Positions 24,278-34,100 of a DNA stretch of 45,232 bases are shown here, one piece after another (within the stretch, counting starts at the first letter, position 1; each line of letters begins with the position of its first letter). The notes beneath the pieces are model-generated. The model saw nothing but the letters and a program-made list of their open reading frames with translations. It searched no databases and was not told the DNA's origin. The stretch is taken from contig JAPLDA010000059.1 of assembly GCA_026391945.1 (NCBI GenBank), positions 1 to 45,232 of the forward strand, given 5' to 3'. Both the position numbers and the translations under genes were made by a program. The DNA comes from Bacteroidota bacterium. Lineage in GTDB: Bacteria; Bacteroidota; Bacteroidia; AKYH767-A; 2013-40CM-41-45.

Positions 24278-24841
24278 ATGCGCACAATCACCGATAAAAT
24301 AATTTTAGGCATTGATCCCGGCACCAACATCATGGGTTACGGGTTGATCTGCATCAAGGGCAGCGGGATGGAATTAATCACGATGGGTGTTCTTCATCTG
24401 AAAAAGTCCGACGGACATGCCACGAAGTTGAAATGTATTTTTGAAAAAACACTTTCACTCATCGATGAATACAAACCCGATGACCTCGCCATTGAAGCGC
24501 CGTTTTTCGGAAAGAATATTCAGTCGATGCTGAAACTTGGCAGAGCGCAGGGCGTAGCCATGGCTGCCGGTTTATACCGGACCATACCGATCTTTGAATA
24601 CTCTCCGAAAAAAATTAAGCAGTCCATTACAGGAAACGGCAATGCTTCAAAAGAACAGGTGGCCGTAATGCTTCAAACCCTCCTTTCCATCAAAGAATTG
24701 CCGGATTACCTCGATGCAACGGATGGATTGGCAGCAGCTGTCTGCCATTTTTTTCAAAACAGGAACAGTACTGAAACAAAAACGAAGGGAGGCTGGAACG
24801 CTTTTCTTTCGGCAAACCCGGAGCGCGTCGTTTCTAAATGA
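24278..24841 (+). CDS. ruvC: Holliday junction resolvase RuvC
   Basis: RuvC is the dimeric RNase H-fold endonuclease that cuts Holliday junctions moved by RuvAB. The 187-residue protein has all acidic residues of the active site: Asp13 in [14 protein letters not shown], Glu73 in [19 protein letters not shown] and Asp146/Asp149 in [16 protein letters not shown], with a His at 157. [11 protein letters not shown] and [21 protein letters not shown] complete the signature. The start at 24278 puts DPGT at the usual distance. The 3' end overlaps the stop of the convergent HIT gene by 8 bp. ruvA and ruvB are not here, as is common in Bacteroidota. Confidence 0.96.
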   Translation: MRTITDKIILGIDPGTNIMGYGLICIKGSGMELITMGVLHLKKSDGHATKLKCIFEKTLSLIDEYKPDDLAIEAPFFGKNIQSMLKLGRAQGVAMAAGLYRTIPIFEYSPKKIKQSITGNGNASKEQVAVMLQTLLSIKELPDYLDATDGLAAAVCHFFQNRNSTETKTKGGWNAFLSANPERVVSK

Positions 24842-25229
24842 ATTCTTTAGAAATCTGAATTGCTATTTTTTCAAGCTCTTCTTTTGGAACAGAAATTTTC
24901 GGACTTGCGAAATTCATATCACTCACACGGTTCATCGGGACGAGGTGAATGTGTGCGTGAGGAACTTCCAAACCGATGACGGCAATACCAACCCGTTTGC
25001 ATGGAACCGCTTTCTCAATCGCTTTGGATACGCGTTTGGAAAAATGCCACAGCCCTTTGTACAACTCATCCTCCACATCAAAAATATAATCGATTTCCTT
25101 CTTCGGAATCACCAGTGTATGGCCTTTCACCAGCGGACTGATGTCGAGAAAGGCGAGGTAATGCTCATCTTCTGCAACCTTGTAGCAGGGAATTTCTCCG
25201 TTGACGATTTTAGTGAAAAGTGAAGCCAT
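24834..25229 (-). CDS. HIT family protein (histidine triad nucleotide-binding)
   Basis: A cytosolic HIT protein, a small nucleotide hydrolase that removes groups from AMP adducts. From the ATG at 25229 ([20 protein letters not shown]) the product has 131 residues, the normal length; the longer frame from 25295 adds 22 unconserved residues. [19 protein letters not shown] and the triad [10 protein letters not shown] are characteristic, with the middle His as nucleophile. [16 protein letters not shown] is also typical of the Bacteroidota form. It follows greA after 99 bp on the same strand and may be co-transcribed. Confidence 0.94.
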   Translation of the reverse strand: MASLFTKIVNGEIPCYKVAEDEHYLAFLDISPLVKGHTLVIPKKEIDYIFDVEDELYKGLWHFSKRVSKAIEKAVPCKRVGIAVIGLEVPHAHIHLVPMNRVSDMNFASPKISVPKEELEKIAIQISKEFI

Positions 25230-25328
25230 TGTACAATCTGTGGAAGGATGAACGACAAAATTAATGATACCATCATTCGATATAAAATAATCCAATCCGC
25301 CTTGGCGGAAGCATATGCCGATACGGTA

Positions 25329-25799
25329 TTACCGTTTGATCTCGATAATTTCGAATTGAATTTTGCCGGAAGGCACGCTGATTTCGGCAACGTCGCCCAC
25401 TTTTTTTCCGAGCAGTCCTTTGCCAATCGGTGAGCTGACAGAAATTTTTCCCATTTTCAGATCCGCTTCGTTTTCTGCCACCAGCGTATAGCTCATCACC
25501 TGTCCGTTGGTTTTGTTTTTAATCTTCACTGTTGAAAGCACCAGCGCCTTTGAGTTGTCGAGTTTGCTTTCGTCGATGATGCGTGCATTCGACATGACAT
25601 CTTCCAGTTTTGAAATCTTCAGTTCGAGCATTCCCTGGGCATCTTTAGCTGCATCGTATTCTGCATTTTCGGATAAGTCGCCCTTGTCGCGCGCTTCCGC
25701 AATCTGTTGCGATATCCTGGGACGCTCCACATTCTTCAGTTGATTCAATTCCTCCTGTAATTTTTTCAGGCCCTCTTCGGTATAGTACTGGACTGCCAT
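25329..25799 (-). CDS. greA: Transcription elongation factor GreA
   Basis: GreA enters the secondary channel of RNA polymerase and stimulates cleavage of backtracked RNA. The 156 residues show the N-terminal coiled coil (YYTEEGLKKLQEELNQLKNVERPRISQQIAEARDKGDLSENAEYDAAKDAQ) with the acidic tip residues in GDLSENAEYDAAK, shown here as the family signature, and the C-terminal FKBP-like domain ending in SPIGKGLLGKKVGDVAEISV. Length and architecture are normal. A terminator lies between it and the upstream PorV/PorQ-like gene, so it likely has its own promoter in the 42-bp stretch. Confidence 0.96.
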   Translation of the reverse strand: MAVQYYTEEGLKKLQEELNQLKNVERPRISQQIAEARDKGDLSENAEYDAAKDAQGMLELKISKLEDVMSNARIIDESKLDNSKALVLSTVKIKNKTNGQVMSYTLVAENEADLKMGKISVSSPIGKGLLGKKVGDVAEISVPSGKIQFEIIEIKR

Positions 25800-25841
25800 A
25801 ATAAGTCAAATAAATAGTTCTCTTTAAGTATTGAAAGCAAA

Positions 25842-25868
25842 ACAAGACCCCGAATAACGGGGTCTTGT
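25842..25868 (-). terminator. Rho-independent terminator after the PorV/PorQ-like gene
   Basis: ACAAGACCCCG and CGGGGTCTTGT form a perfect 11-bp stem with a 5-nt loop. On the minus strand the 3' arm runs into TTGTTTTGC. It lies 25 bp beyond the stop of the PorV/PorQ-like gene and so closes the three-gene set starting at 34832. Confidence 0.85.
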
Positions 25869-25892
25869 GGCGATGCAAAGATAATTTTTTTT

Positions 25893-26951
25893 CTACAAAC
25901 TGAACCTGGCTCCAAAGGAATGGGTTCCGCTGAACGGGTTGGTGGCGCGGTAGGAATAATCCAGGCCAAAAGACTTTCCTGATTTTCCAAGCGGCAACTC
26001 CAGGGTAAATCCTGCTGCAGGGCCCGTGAACACAGAGGTGCGGAGGATGTCATCAAAAACATTCTCTTCATACGTAAATCCGCCGCGGATCATGAAATAA
26101 TTTTTAAACCCATATTCCAGTCCGAGTGTGTACTGATCCTGTGTAAAAGAATTCGAAGTAAACGTTCCGGCAATGGAAACACGGTGGTCTTTGGCGGGAT
26201 GAATATCATAAGTGGCACCGATGTTCACGAGAGAAGGAACTTCGAAACCTGCCGACCGGTGTTCTACCGTAAGCTCATAGTTGTTGGTGGTGGTTACCCG
26301 TGTCGACAACCCGTCGCCGCCGTAACTCATTGGGGTACCGACATTTTTCAACGAGATACCGAATTTCAGGTTGTCTTTGTCTTCATTGGATCCGGTGACG
26401 TATTGAATTCCTGCATCTACTGCGAAACCGGAAGCACTCACATTGGAAATGCTTTCATCAATCACCTTCAAATTGATTCCTCCGTAAATACTGTGAGAGA
26501 AAATTTTTGCATAAGCGAAATTGATGTTCATATAGCGCGGTGAAAATGTTCCGAGTCCGCCATCAGGATTATCAACGGTGGTTACCGGGATGTCACCGAA
26601 ATCCATGGCCATGATGGCCAGGCCGAGTACACTTGATTCACCCATCTTCTGTGAGAACCCGAATGAATTGATGTTGATTTCACTTCCTTTCAGCCATTGT
26701 GTATGGGAAAAAAGCACGTCCGTTTTTTTGGTAAATGCAATCCCTGCCACATTTCCGAAAATGGCTTCGAGACCATGTACAGAACCCGTATTGGCATTTC
26801 CCCAACCGGATGACCTTGCCCATGGGTTGATGAGCAATTCAGTTGCTCCCGCCTGTCCGGCGCGATCCGGGTTACCGGCCACCAACACGGTGGTCGGATA
26901 AACAGCGGCTGTAACGATCAAAAGAAAGATAAACTTATAGATATGTTTCAT
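25893..26951 (-). CDS. PorV/PorQ family outer-membrane protein
   Basis: A 352-residue exported protein with a signal peptide (MKHIYKFIFLLIVTAAVYPTTVLVAG). The mature start, AGATELLINPWARSSGWGNANTG and IFGNVAGIAFTKKTDVLFSHTQWL, is the signature of the PorV/PorQ (UPF0164) family, which are FadL-like beta-barrels. PorV itself shuttles T9SS cargo from the translocon to the attachment complex. Many paralogues have no assigned partner. This one follows the 1366-residue secreted protein after 37 bp, suggesting that it handles that protein specifically; this is inference. The C-terminus ends in SFGARFSL with a terminal hydrophobic residue pattern typical of barrels. Confidence 0.87.
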   Translation of the reverse strand: MKHIYKFIFLLIVTAAVYPTTVLVAGNPDRAGQAGATELLINPWARSSGWGNANTGSVHGLEAIFGNVAGIAFTKKTDVLFSHTQWLKGSEININSFGFSQKMGESSVLGLAIMAMDFGDIPVTTVDNPDGGLGTFSPRYMNINFAYAKIFSHSIYGGINLKVIDESISNVSASGFAVDAGIQYVTGSNEDKDNLKFGISLKNVGTPMSYGGDGLSTRVTTTNNYELTVEHRSAGFEVPSLVNIGATYDIHPAKDHRVSIAGTFTSNSFTQDQYTLGLEYGFKNYFMIRGGFTYEENVFDDILRTSVFTGPAAGFTLELPLGKSGKSFGLDYSYRATNPFSGTHSFGARFSL

Positions 26952-26988
26952 AGGACTTTTTTTTCAATTTATAGAATGACTTTGCCGT

Positions 26989-29900
26989 TTAGAAGGTATC
27001 CAGGTCAATCGGCCTCAACACTCCGAACCACTTGATTGTTTTCTCACCCACGCCGGGAACTTCCACATGGATGATATACACACCACTTGCAATCGGGATT
27101 CCGGCCGAATTCTTCAGATCCCAATCCAACGCTGTTTCCATGTTGTTAGCAGGATAAATGGCTTCTGAAGTATTATCAGCATCCACATCACGAATCAGTT
27201 TCCTGATCAGGGTACCGCTTGGAGTATAAATCGTAATGGTACATCTTGATGGAAGGTTGATGATCTTGACACGGTTATCCAACTGGTTCTTCTCATAAGA
27301 AGAGAATGAATAATATGGATTCGGAACGATGTTGATCAGGTCCAGTGCACTCTTCGCAGTTTCAAGATCTCCTGTAATCGGAACCAGGTCACCCGTGCTG
27401 AACTGGTACATCGGTAGCCCATTGTTTACAGAAGGTGTATCAGTCTGGTAAGCAATGTATGGTTTAGCAACACGAAGCCTTACGGTAGCCTTGTTTGACA
27501 ACAGCGACTGGCCTGAATTGAGCAGCGGGAATCCCACCCACATGCAGGTACCCCATGGTTTTTGGAAATTTTCTTTACTTAATAAAGAATTGGAACTGCT
27601 TGCGCTGCCGCTCGACTTGGTGATGTTTTTAAGTTTTGAATAAAGCGTATTGCAACTGTCGTACATCGGATTGATGTTGTCGTGTGCAAATACATACACC
27701 ACGTGCATACCGCCTAAAATATAGTGTCCGTTGGCATCAGCAATGGTGGAAGTCGGATTCCATCTCATATCAGCGCCGGTTTGTCCGGCAAAACCGGAAT
27801 CCGGGTTGAGGTAACTATCCTCACCGAAAGCGATGTTCAGTCTTTCGCCGGTTTCAACATTGATGGCATAGCCAGGAAAATAACTGTAGCCCGTGCCGGT
27901 ATCAGGAACCAAAGATCCACCGCTGAGTTTCAGCGACTGGCTTCTTCGAGGAGTACATTTCAGGGCGTGTCCGATTGTTTTTGTTGAATCCTTGTCTTCT
28001 TCAAACACAATGCACTTGCTCCAGTATCGGCTGTCGCTGGTAAACACGATATCAACGCTCGACTGGTTTTCAAAATGATGAACGGCTATATTCGGATTGG
28101 AAGGATCATAGGATGTATGAATTTTACTTCCCATATCGATGAGCGGTGCATTGATATAATTCACATTGTCGTTGTATGACCTGTCGTAAGCAGTAAACAA
28201 ATAAGGAGCCCATGTTCCACCGATTAACTTACTCCAGACTCTGTTACCGTCTTTTCCAAGCGACGATCCGATACTCGGGTAGTAATTGTCCTTGGCGCCT
28301 TTTCCACTTGCGATCCAGTCGAATGGACCATTGTCGATATCAGGCACACCACTTAACCATTTTGAATTCGGATCTTCAAAACCGATGGTAGCTTCCACAA
28401 ATCCTGACACAGAAGTTCCGTTTACCAAACCACCAGGATTCACCGGTTGGAAATTTTCATCAAGAATCTGTGTGAGGTTTACATAAAATCCGTAGTTGAC
28501 CGGGTTTCCGTTATTGTCTTTAAACTGGATGAGCTGATCGTATGGATAGCGGATAGTTTTTACAGAACTGAGTGTATCGTTGGTGCCGGTATTTTTCAGG
28601 TACCATTTCGAAGAATCAGCAACACCATCAGCCCACAGGAGGAAATTTCCACCTATCACTCTTACTGGGTCGTAAACACGGATATCTACCGGGCCCCTTG
28701 CTCTCTGATAAACCGGGTGAAGAGTACGGTTCGGGTTGGTTGTATTAAAGATAATTTCATCTACGGAAGCCTGAGTCATGTCCAATGCTCCCCTGTCGGA
28801 ACCTGTCAGGAATCCGTTACCGGAACCTTCGAGCCTTGTAATCTGCGGACCATCACCAAAAGAAGTAGATAGAATCAATCCATTGGCTTCCGGAGCAATT
28901 TTATGAGGAATGGCTGTGTAGGTGTTGATCCTTCTTCTGCCTGCAATGTAAGGTTTGCCGTCACCATCGGTGGTGTAATTGTAATTGAATGAATCGCTTT
29001 CCACAGTATTGTAACCGTAAGCAAGCACGGTGAAATAATACGTTTTATGATTGATGAGGTCGTCATCGCCGGTGGCAAATTTGTCTTTCTTAATTCTGAA
29101 AACGTGGCGAACACCGTTGTCCGTTCCATTCACTTCTTCTACGCCGTAGAAAGCAGATCCAAGGCTCGGATCCCGGAAGAAATTCACCACCTGGCCGATA
29201 CCATTTTTAATATCACACTGAAAAATAAGACGCGCCTTGTCAAGATCTTTGATTTCATTGGTGGTCACCGAACCATCTTTCAACTGGAACACCTGGTACC
29301 CTTCAAAATGATAGCGAGGGTCGGCTGCAGCCGTAGAAAGATTCGGGTCAATTTCAGAATACGTTTCATTATAGTTATTGGAACCTAACGGATTCGTGAT
29401 CGAGAACAACAATTCTTTGTCCAGTTCACGGATGCTCAGATCCGGAGCATCCGGGCCATTGGTGATTGCAAAATTATGGTCGAAAAGTTTTTGTGCTTTA
29501 TCATCTGCCGTACGTATTATCTGGACAGATGCCAGTGGGCCACCGCTGCCGGTGCGTCCCCATACTGCACCGGTAGTAATGTAATTCACGGCTCCGGGTA
29601 AAAGTGTAAAAGGTCCGGCTGACTGAAGGAAACGGCGGTCGTCAGGAGCATTTCCTGCAGTTACTTCATCCCACACTGCTTCCGATATTCCATTGGTTCC
29701 CCAATGAGTAGGATCGGAATCTCCAGGGAACATGAAGTCACAGGTATCGGTGGTAGCACCAAGTCCTCCGCCATGGCCGTTTCCGCCGTAGGTAATTTTG
29801 GTTCCGTCCTTCCAGATTCCCTTCATGTAATTATAATAATCAAGAGCAGAAGTCGGGTTTCCAGTTGGTGATCCATTGTTGTTGTAGTAAACAAACTTCG

Positions 29901-31089
29901 ACATGATGATCAACTCAGGCAAAACGGTATCAGGAAAACTGTCACGCACTCCGCTTGAATTAATATAATAGGTACAGTCTTTACATCCGTCCCTGTCGTT
30001 GTCAATTCCATCACCTGCATCAGCCTTTGGCCCCTGGAAAAAATCATAACCGATGGCTGGAGGATTGAAACCATAGCCGGTGATCCCGTCATCATAAGCA
30101 TCTCCGTTGTAACAGTAGCCGAATCCCCGTTTCACATCACAACCCACGTAGTCATCCAGATAATTTCCAAGATCTGGATCCACCCATGCACCAAAATAAG
30201 TTTGATTCACTGATAAAGCAGATCGGTTGATGATCTTGTATTTATAAAAAGTCATGTTGTTGATTTCATCGTTGGTTGCAAAAGCAAAAGCCTGTGCCTG
30301 GATTTCAAGACCAATGCTCGCACCGCCGGTTTCTTTGTGAACATTTCCAACATCGTTGAAAACCCACCAGATCGTCTGGTCACCAAGCAAATATTCTTTA
30401 TTCGGATTCATGGAATCCGGCACGGTAGGGTCTGAGTTCAGATTATAACCAGGGTAATCCCCGTCGGCCACATCATAAATTCCATCGCCGTGTTCATCAT
30501 GAAAAGGTGCAAGGAATCTAGCCTGGCCAACAGCCTGATCGCCATTTCCCGGCCACTCTTTGACATCTTTGGATGGAGTGATTGGTGTTGCTCCGCCTGT
30601 ATTGCTCAATGCAAAAGCATTTACTTCTTCGCGTGTTAACCTCCAGTGTCTGTCGTATTTGCTGCATACATCTGCTGTGATGGTTGCAACTCCTGCAATG
30701 GTATCAACCGGACCCGGCCAGAAATCACTTCCACTCTGACGGTAGGTTTGTGCAGCGACTTTCAGATTCCCACCGACATCTCTTCCACCGATCCACAAGG
30801 CACCGGCAAACAGTGAATACTTTTTCGAATCCTTTGGGACCTCGTATTGTGCGTTACCAACCAAATCCCACCACATATCACCGTTGATGTATATAGGGCA
30901 CCTGATGTTGTTCACATCGAGATCCTTTCGTGAAGTGGACGGTGTACAGGCCGCGGCTACCTGGTTTCCACCAGTCGGCGCCGTGTTGCGGTGCGGCATG
31001 CCTACGTTTTCCTTAGCGGAAAGGATTTGTACTGAGCCGAGTGTGATGATGGTTGCTATGGCAATCTTTTTCATCTTATTATTCATCAT
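26989..31089 (-). CDS. Large secreted protein with C-terminal sorting-like domain, unknown function
   Basis: A 1366-residue exported protein. The signal peptide is MKKIAIATIITLGSVQILSA, starting at the sixth residue of the frame. The mature part begins with a Pro/Thr-rich segment, then NNIRCPIYINGDMWWDLVGNAQYEVP and FAGALWIGGRD. A region near residues 335-395 is rich in Asp/Gly/Cys (GDGIDNDRDGCKDC, like a thrombospondin-type-3 or EF-hand-like calcium loop). The C-terminus has a beta-sandwich with NIVPNPYYSFSSYE, ITIYTPSGTLIRKL and IPIASGVYIIHVEVPG, as in T9SS type A or FlgD-like domains, but it ends in GVLRPIDLDTF instead of the usual basic tail. I do not recognise a characterised homologue. 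It lies between a TonB receptor and a PorV/PorQ-like gene in one operon. Confidence 0.82.
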   Translation of the reverse strand: MMNNKMKKIAIATIITLGSVQILSAKENVGMPHRNTAPTGGNQVAAACTPSTSRKDLDVNNIRCPIYINGDMWWDLVGNAQYEVPKDSKKYSLFAGALWIGGRDVGGNLKVAAQTYRQSGSDFWPGPVDTIAGVATITADVCSKYDRHWRLTREEVNAFALSNTGGATPITPSKDVKEWPGNGDQAVGQARFLAPFHDEHGDGIYDVADGDYPGYNLNSDPTVPDSMNPNKEYLLGDQTIWWVFNDVGNVHKETGGASIGLEIQAQAFAFATNDEINNMTFYKYKIINRSALSVNQTYFGAWVDPDLGNYLDDYVGCDVKRGFGYCYNGDAYDDGITGYGFNPPAIGYDFFQGPKADAGDGIDNDRDGCKDCTYYINSSGVRDSFPDTVLPELIIMSKFVYYNNNGSPTGNPTSALDYYNYMKGIWKDGTKITYGGNGHGGGLGATTDTCDFMFPGDSDPTHWGTNGISEAVWDEVTAGNAPDDRRFLQSAGPFTLLPGAVNYITTGAVWGRTGSGGPLASVQIIRTADDKAQKLFDHNFAITNGPDAPDLSIRELDKELLFSITNPLGSNNYNETYSEIDPNLSTAAADPRYHFEGYQVFQLKDGSVTTNEIKDLDKARLIFQCDIKNGIGQVVNFFRDPSLGSAFYGVEEVNGTDNGVRHVFRIKKDKFATGDDDLINHKTYYFTVLAYGYNTVESDSFNYNYTTDGDGKPYIAGRRRINTYTAIPHKIAPEANGLILSTSFGDGPQITRLEGSGNGFLTGSDRGALDMTQASVDEIIFNTTNPNRTLHPVYQRARGPVDIRVYDPVRVIGGNFLLWADGVADSSKWYLKNTGTNDTLSSVKTIRYPYDQLIQFKDNNGNPVNYGFYVNLTQILDENFQPVNPGGLVNGTSVSGFVEATIGFEDPNSKWLSGVPDIDNGPFDWIASGKGAKDNYYPSIGSSLGKDGNRVWSKLIGGTWAPYLFTAYDRSYNDNVNYINAPLIDMGSKIHTSYDPSNPNIAVHHFENQSSVDIVFTSDSRYWSKCIVFEEDKDSTKTIGHALKCTPRRSQSLKLSGGSLVPDTGTGYSYFPGYAINVETGERLNIAFGEDSYLNPDSGFAGQTGADMRWNPTSTIADANGHYILGGMHVVYVFAHDNINPMYDSCNTLYSKLKNITKSSGSASSSNSLLSKENFQKPWGTCMWVGFPLLNSGQSLLSNKATVRLRVAKPYIAYQTDTPSVNNGLPMYQFSTGDLVPITGDLETAKSALDLINIVPNPYYSFSSYEKNQLDNRVKIINLPSRCTITIYTPSGTLIRKLIRDVDADNTSEAIYPANNMETALDWDLKNSAGIPIASGVYIIHVEVPGVGEKTIKWFGVLRPIDLDTF

Positions 31090-31121
31090 AGTTTAGTTTC
31101 TTATTCGGTAAGATTGTTTGA

Positions 31122-34100
31122 TCAGAAGTTTAATTGCAAACCTAAACGGATTCTTCTTGGCAGACTGTAGTTGCCGGGGTTATTCACGGCTATCTGGTAT
31201 AAATCGACAAAAGACTGAGGACTGATTTGTCCGTTGGCTTGTGCAATACCTTCCGGTGATGAAAGGTATCCGTCATCACCTGGATTTCCTGTGGCTCTGT
31301 ATACTCCTGTCACGTTCATGGCATCCAGAACATTCAGCATCTGGAGGTAAACATTTAAAGACAATGGCTTCCGGCTTTCTCCGTCTTTCTTTTTGCCCAT
31401 CTTGATATCAAAACTCTTATCCACTTTGGCATCGATCCTGAACTGCCAAGGCAAACGTGAACCGTTGACGGAACCGGCAACAACAGAACGACCGTTAGCT
31501 GCAGAAGTAAAATCCGCCGTTGGTGTGATGTTGCTCTGGCGCGTGTAAGGAGTACCTGAACCGGCACGGAAAGTAAGGTACAAACCGGCTTTCGCAAGAA
31601 CCTGTTTGTTAAACCATTTTGGTCCATCATAATCTTTTCCTGATCCATAATGAAAATCAACAGTTGTGACAAACGTATGGCGTTGATCGAAATCGAGTGG
31701 TTTGGTTTCGCGCAGGTTGCTCTGCCCGGCACTTGATAAGATGGCTCCGTTGGAACCTGGATCAGAACCTGTACCATCAGCAAACTGAAGTGTGTAGCTT
31801 GCATTCAATCTTAAATTTCCGGTTCTCCTCAGATCATAAGAGAATGTCAGTCCTTTTACCGTTCCGAAATCCACATTTCCGTAAGTATAATAGTTCACCG
31901 GGAAGGCATAATTCACGGCGATAATTTCCGTCATGTCACGCAACTCTTTATAGAAAGCAGAAAGAGAAAATGCAGAACTCTTACTCAGCTTCTGTTCAAA
32001 ACGAATCTCATAATCGGTGGTCCGGGAAGGCTTCAGGTCGGGATTGGAAATCGTTCCTGCCTGCCCTTGTAACATGTACAGATAATCATACGGATTGAAT
32101 CGTAGCAAGCCCGATTCAGGCCGCTGGGTAAGGATATCGTAGTGAGCAGAGAAATTGGCTTCGTCAGAAATCGGGAATGAAAACGCAATACGAGGCATGA
32201 TGGTCGTTTGTGGTTCATAATCTTTGAAGGCATTGAGATCAATTTTCTTATGTTCCCCTGAAGCATCAGAAGGATTAATCAGCCATGGTTGAATGGTGGA
32301 ACCGGAACCTCCGGTGACATTTACAAGTGCCGACACATCGTTGATTTGCGATCCCTGTGCATCATACCATTTATCATCTTTCCTGAAACCAACGATAGAA
32401 GTTGGACTTTTGTAGTCGTTCACATAAACTGTGTAATCATCCTTAATGTTATCGGGAATATTACCGAGAAGCCTTGCGGCTGCATCGCCGGCGGTGTGGG
32501 CAGGCCACAACAGGTATTTGTCTTTGAGTGCTTTCTGGTTTGCATCAAAACGATCGACACGAATACCGATATTAAAGATCAGGTCGTTGAATGTAAATTT
32601 ATCCTGGATATAACCGGCAATGTAGTTTGGCTGGAAAGCCCCGATTTCACGCGTGTAATTCTTGTTCGCATCTTTCTTAAAATAGAAATCCGATATGCTT
32701 GGATTGCTGGTGGTCAGGTTTCCTTTGTAGTCGTACCCATAGTAACCGACAATTGGTGCCAGTTCATCAGCAGAAAATAAATCCAATGAATAGGTCGACG
32801 GACTATAGGCATCAATATCCACATAACCGTTGTTTGGAATGCCCAGTTTCTGATGAATATTTTCGTGGAAACCCGGAACCACTTCTCCGTCTACATTGGT
32901 AGTAGGAGTATATAACACATCGTAATTGATACCGGTGGTATCACCATTGGCATTGGTGATCACATGTATGGTCGTATCCATCTGCGTCATGTTTAAGGTA
33001 TTCTGCTGTTCATACGAACGCATGAGCGACCACAAACTGCTTGCACTCAATCCATAGGAGCGATCGATGCGCTGCTCATACTCCAGCCCGACAACGATGT
33101 TATGTTTTTTGATATCGGCTGAACCGGAAGCCGTAACACGGAATTGGGAAGCATCAGCTTTCCCGTAATAATTCTGGATTCTTCCGGTAGAAGCCCACAA
33201 ACCGTATACGTTCAGGTTAGCGCGGTTGTCCTGGTTGAGCAACCCGCCCGCCTGCTGGATTTCAAAAATGTTGTGATACGTCGCTCCGTTTGTATAAAGA
33301 TCGGTCGTATAATTTGCCGTAGTAGGATTTAAATCTGACGGATGAAAATCTACGTTAGAATCATAATACAAATAAAGTAGACTATCTGTATCAATGATGT
33401 GGCTTCCATTACCATCATACAACGTATCCGTGCCGGGAGCATAGAAAGGAGTTTTCGTACTCACGAACTGACCGATGTAGCCATAATCGAAAATACGATC
33501 GAGATGTTTGTCGTTTTGGGTGATGGAATTATTTTTTGAATAATCAACCTGGATGGAATAATAGGCATTCTTAATGGAAGAAGCAGAAGCTTTGGATTGT
33601 GATTCTGAAGATCCGAAGCGTTGTGTGACTTTACCGAATACTCTCCAGTTGTCGGTGAGCGTTTGTGAGTTGTTGGCACTGTTCATCAGGGCATAAATGC
33701 CGATGTAATTCCTGCCCTCGTTGTGATCATACGAACCACCGAACGTCAGCGTCACATTTTTCAACGGGCGAAAATCCAGTTTACCATTCACGCGGTACCC
33801 TTTGGAAGCTGCATTCGGACGGGCTTTCACATGTTGCAGGTCGTCATAAGTAAGAAACTCAGCCTGCTGGTTGAATCCTGTTCCTGTCTGGGATTTGATC
33901 AAAGGTGTTTTTTGAATTTCTGCAAGTTTGTCATCCTTTACCACCCATGTTCCGATTGCAGATGGGTTCGGGTCACCGTCAAAATAATAATCACCGGCTA
34001 CAAAGAAACCTGCCATCGGCATACCGGATTTTCTACCAACAGAATCGCGTTTGGTGAAAATAGGTCCGGCCAAATCAAAAGATACGATGTTGTTGTCGTA

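Noticed and set aside
25230-25295. Longer N-terminus of the HIT protein
   Set aside because: The extra 22 residues show no family similarity; [14 protein letters not shown] at 25229 is the usual HIT start.
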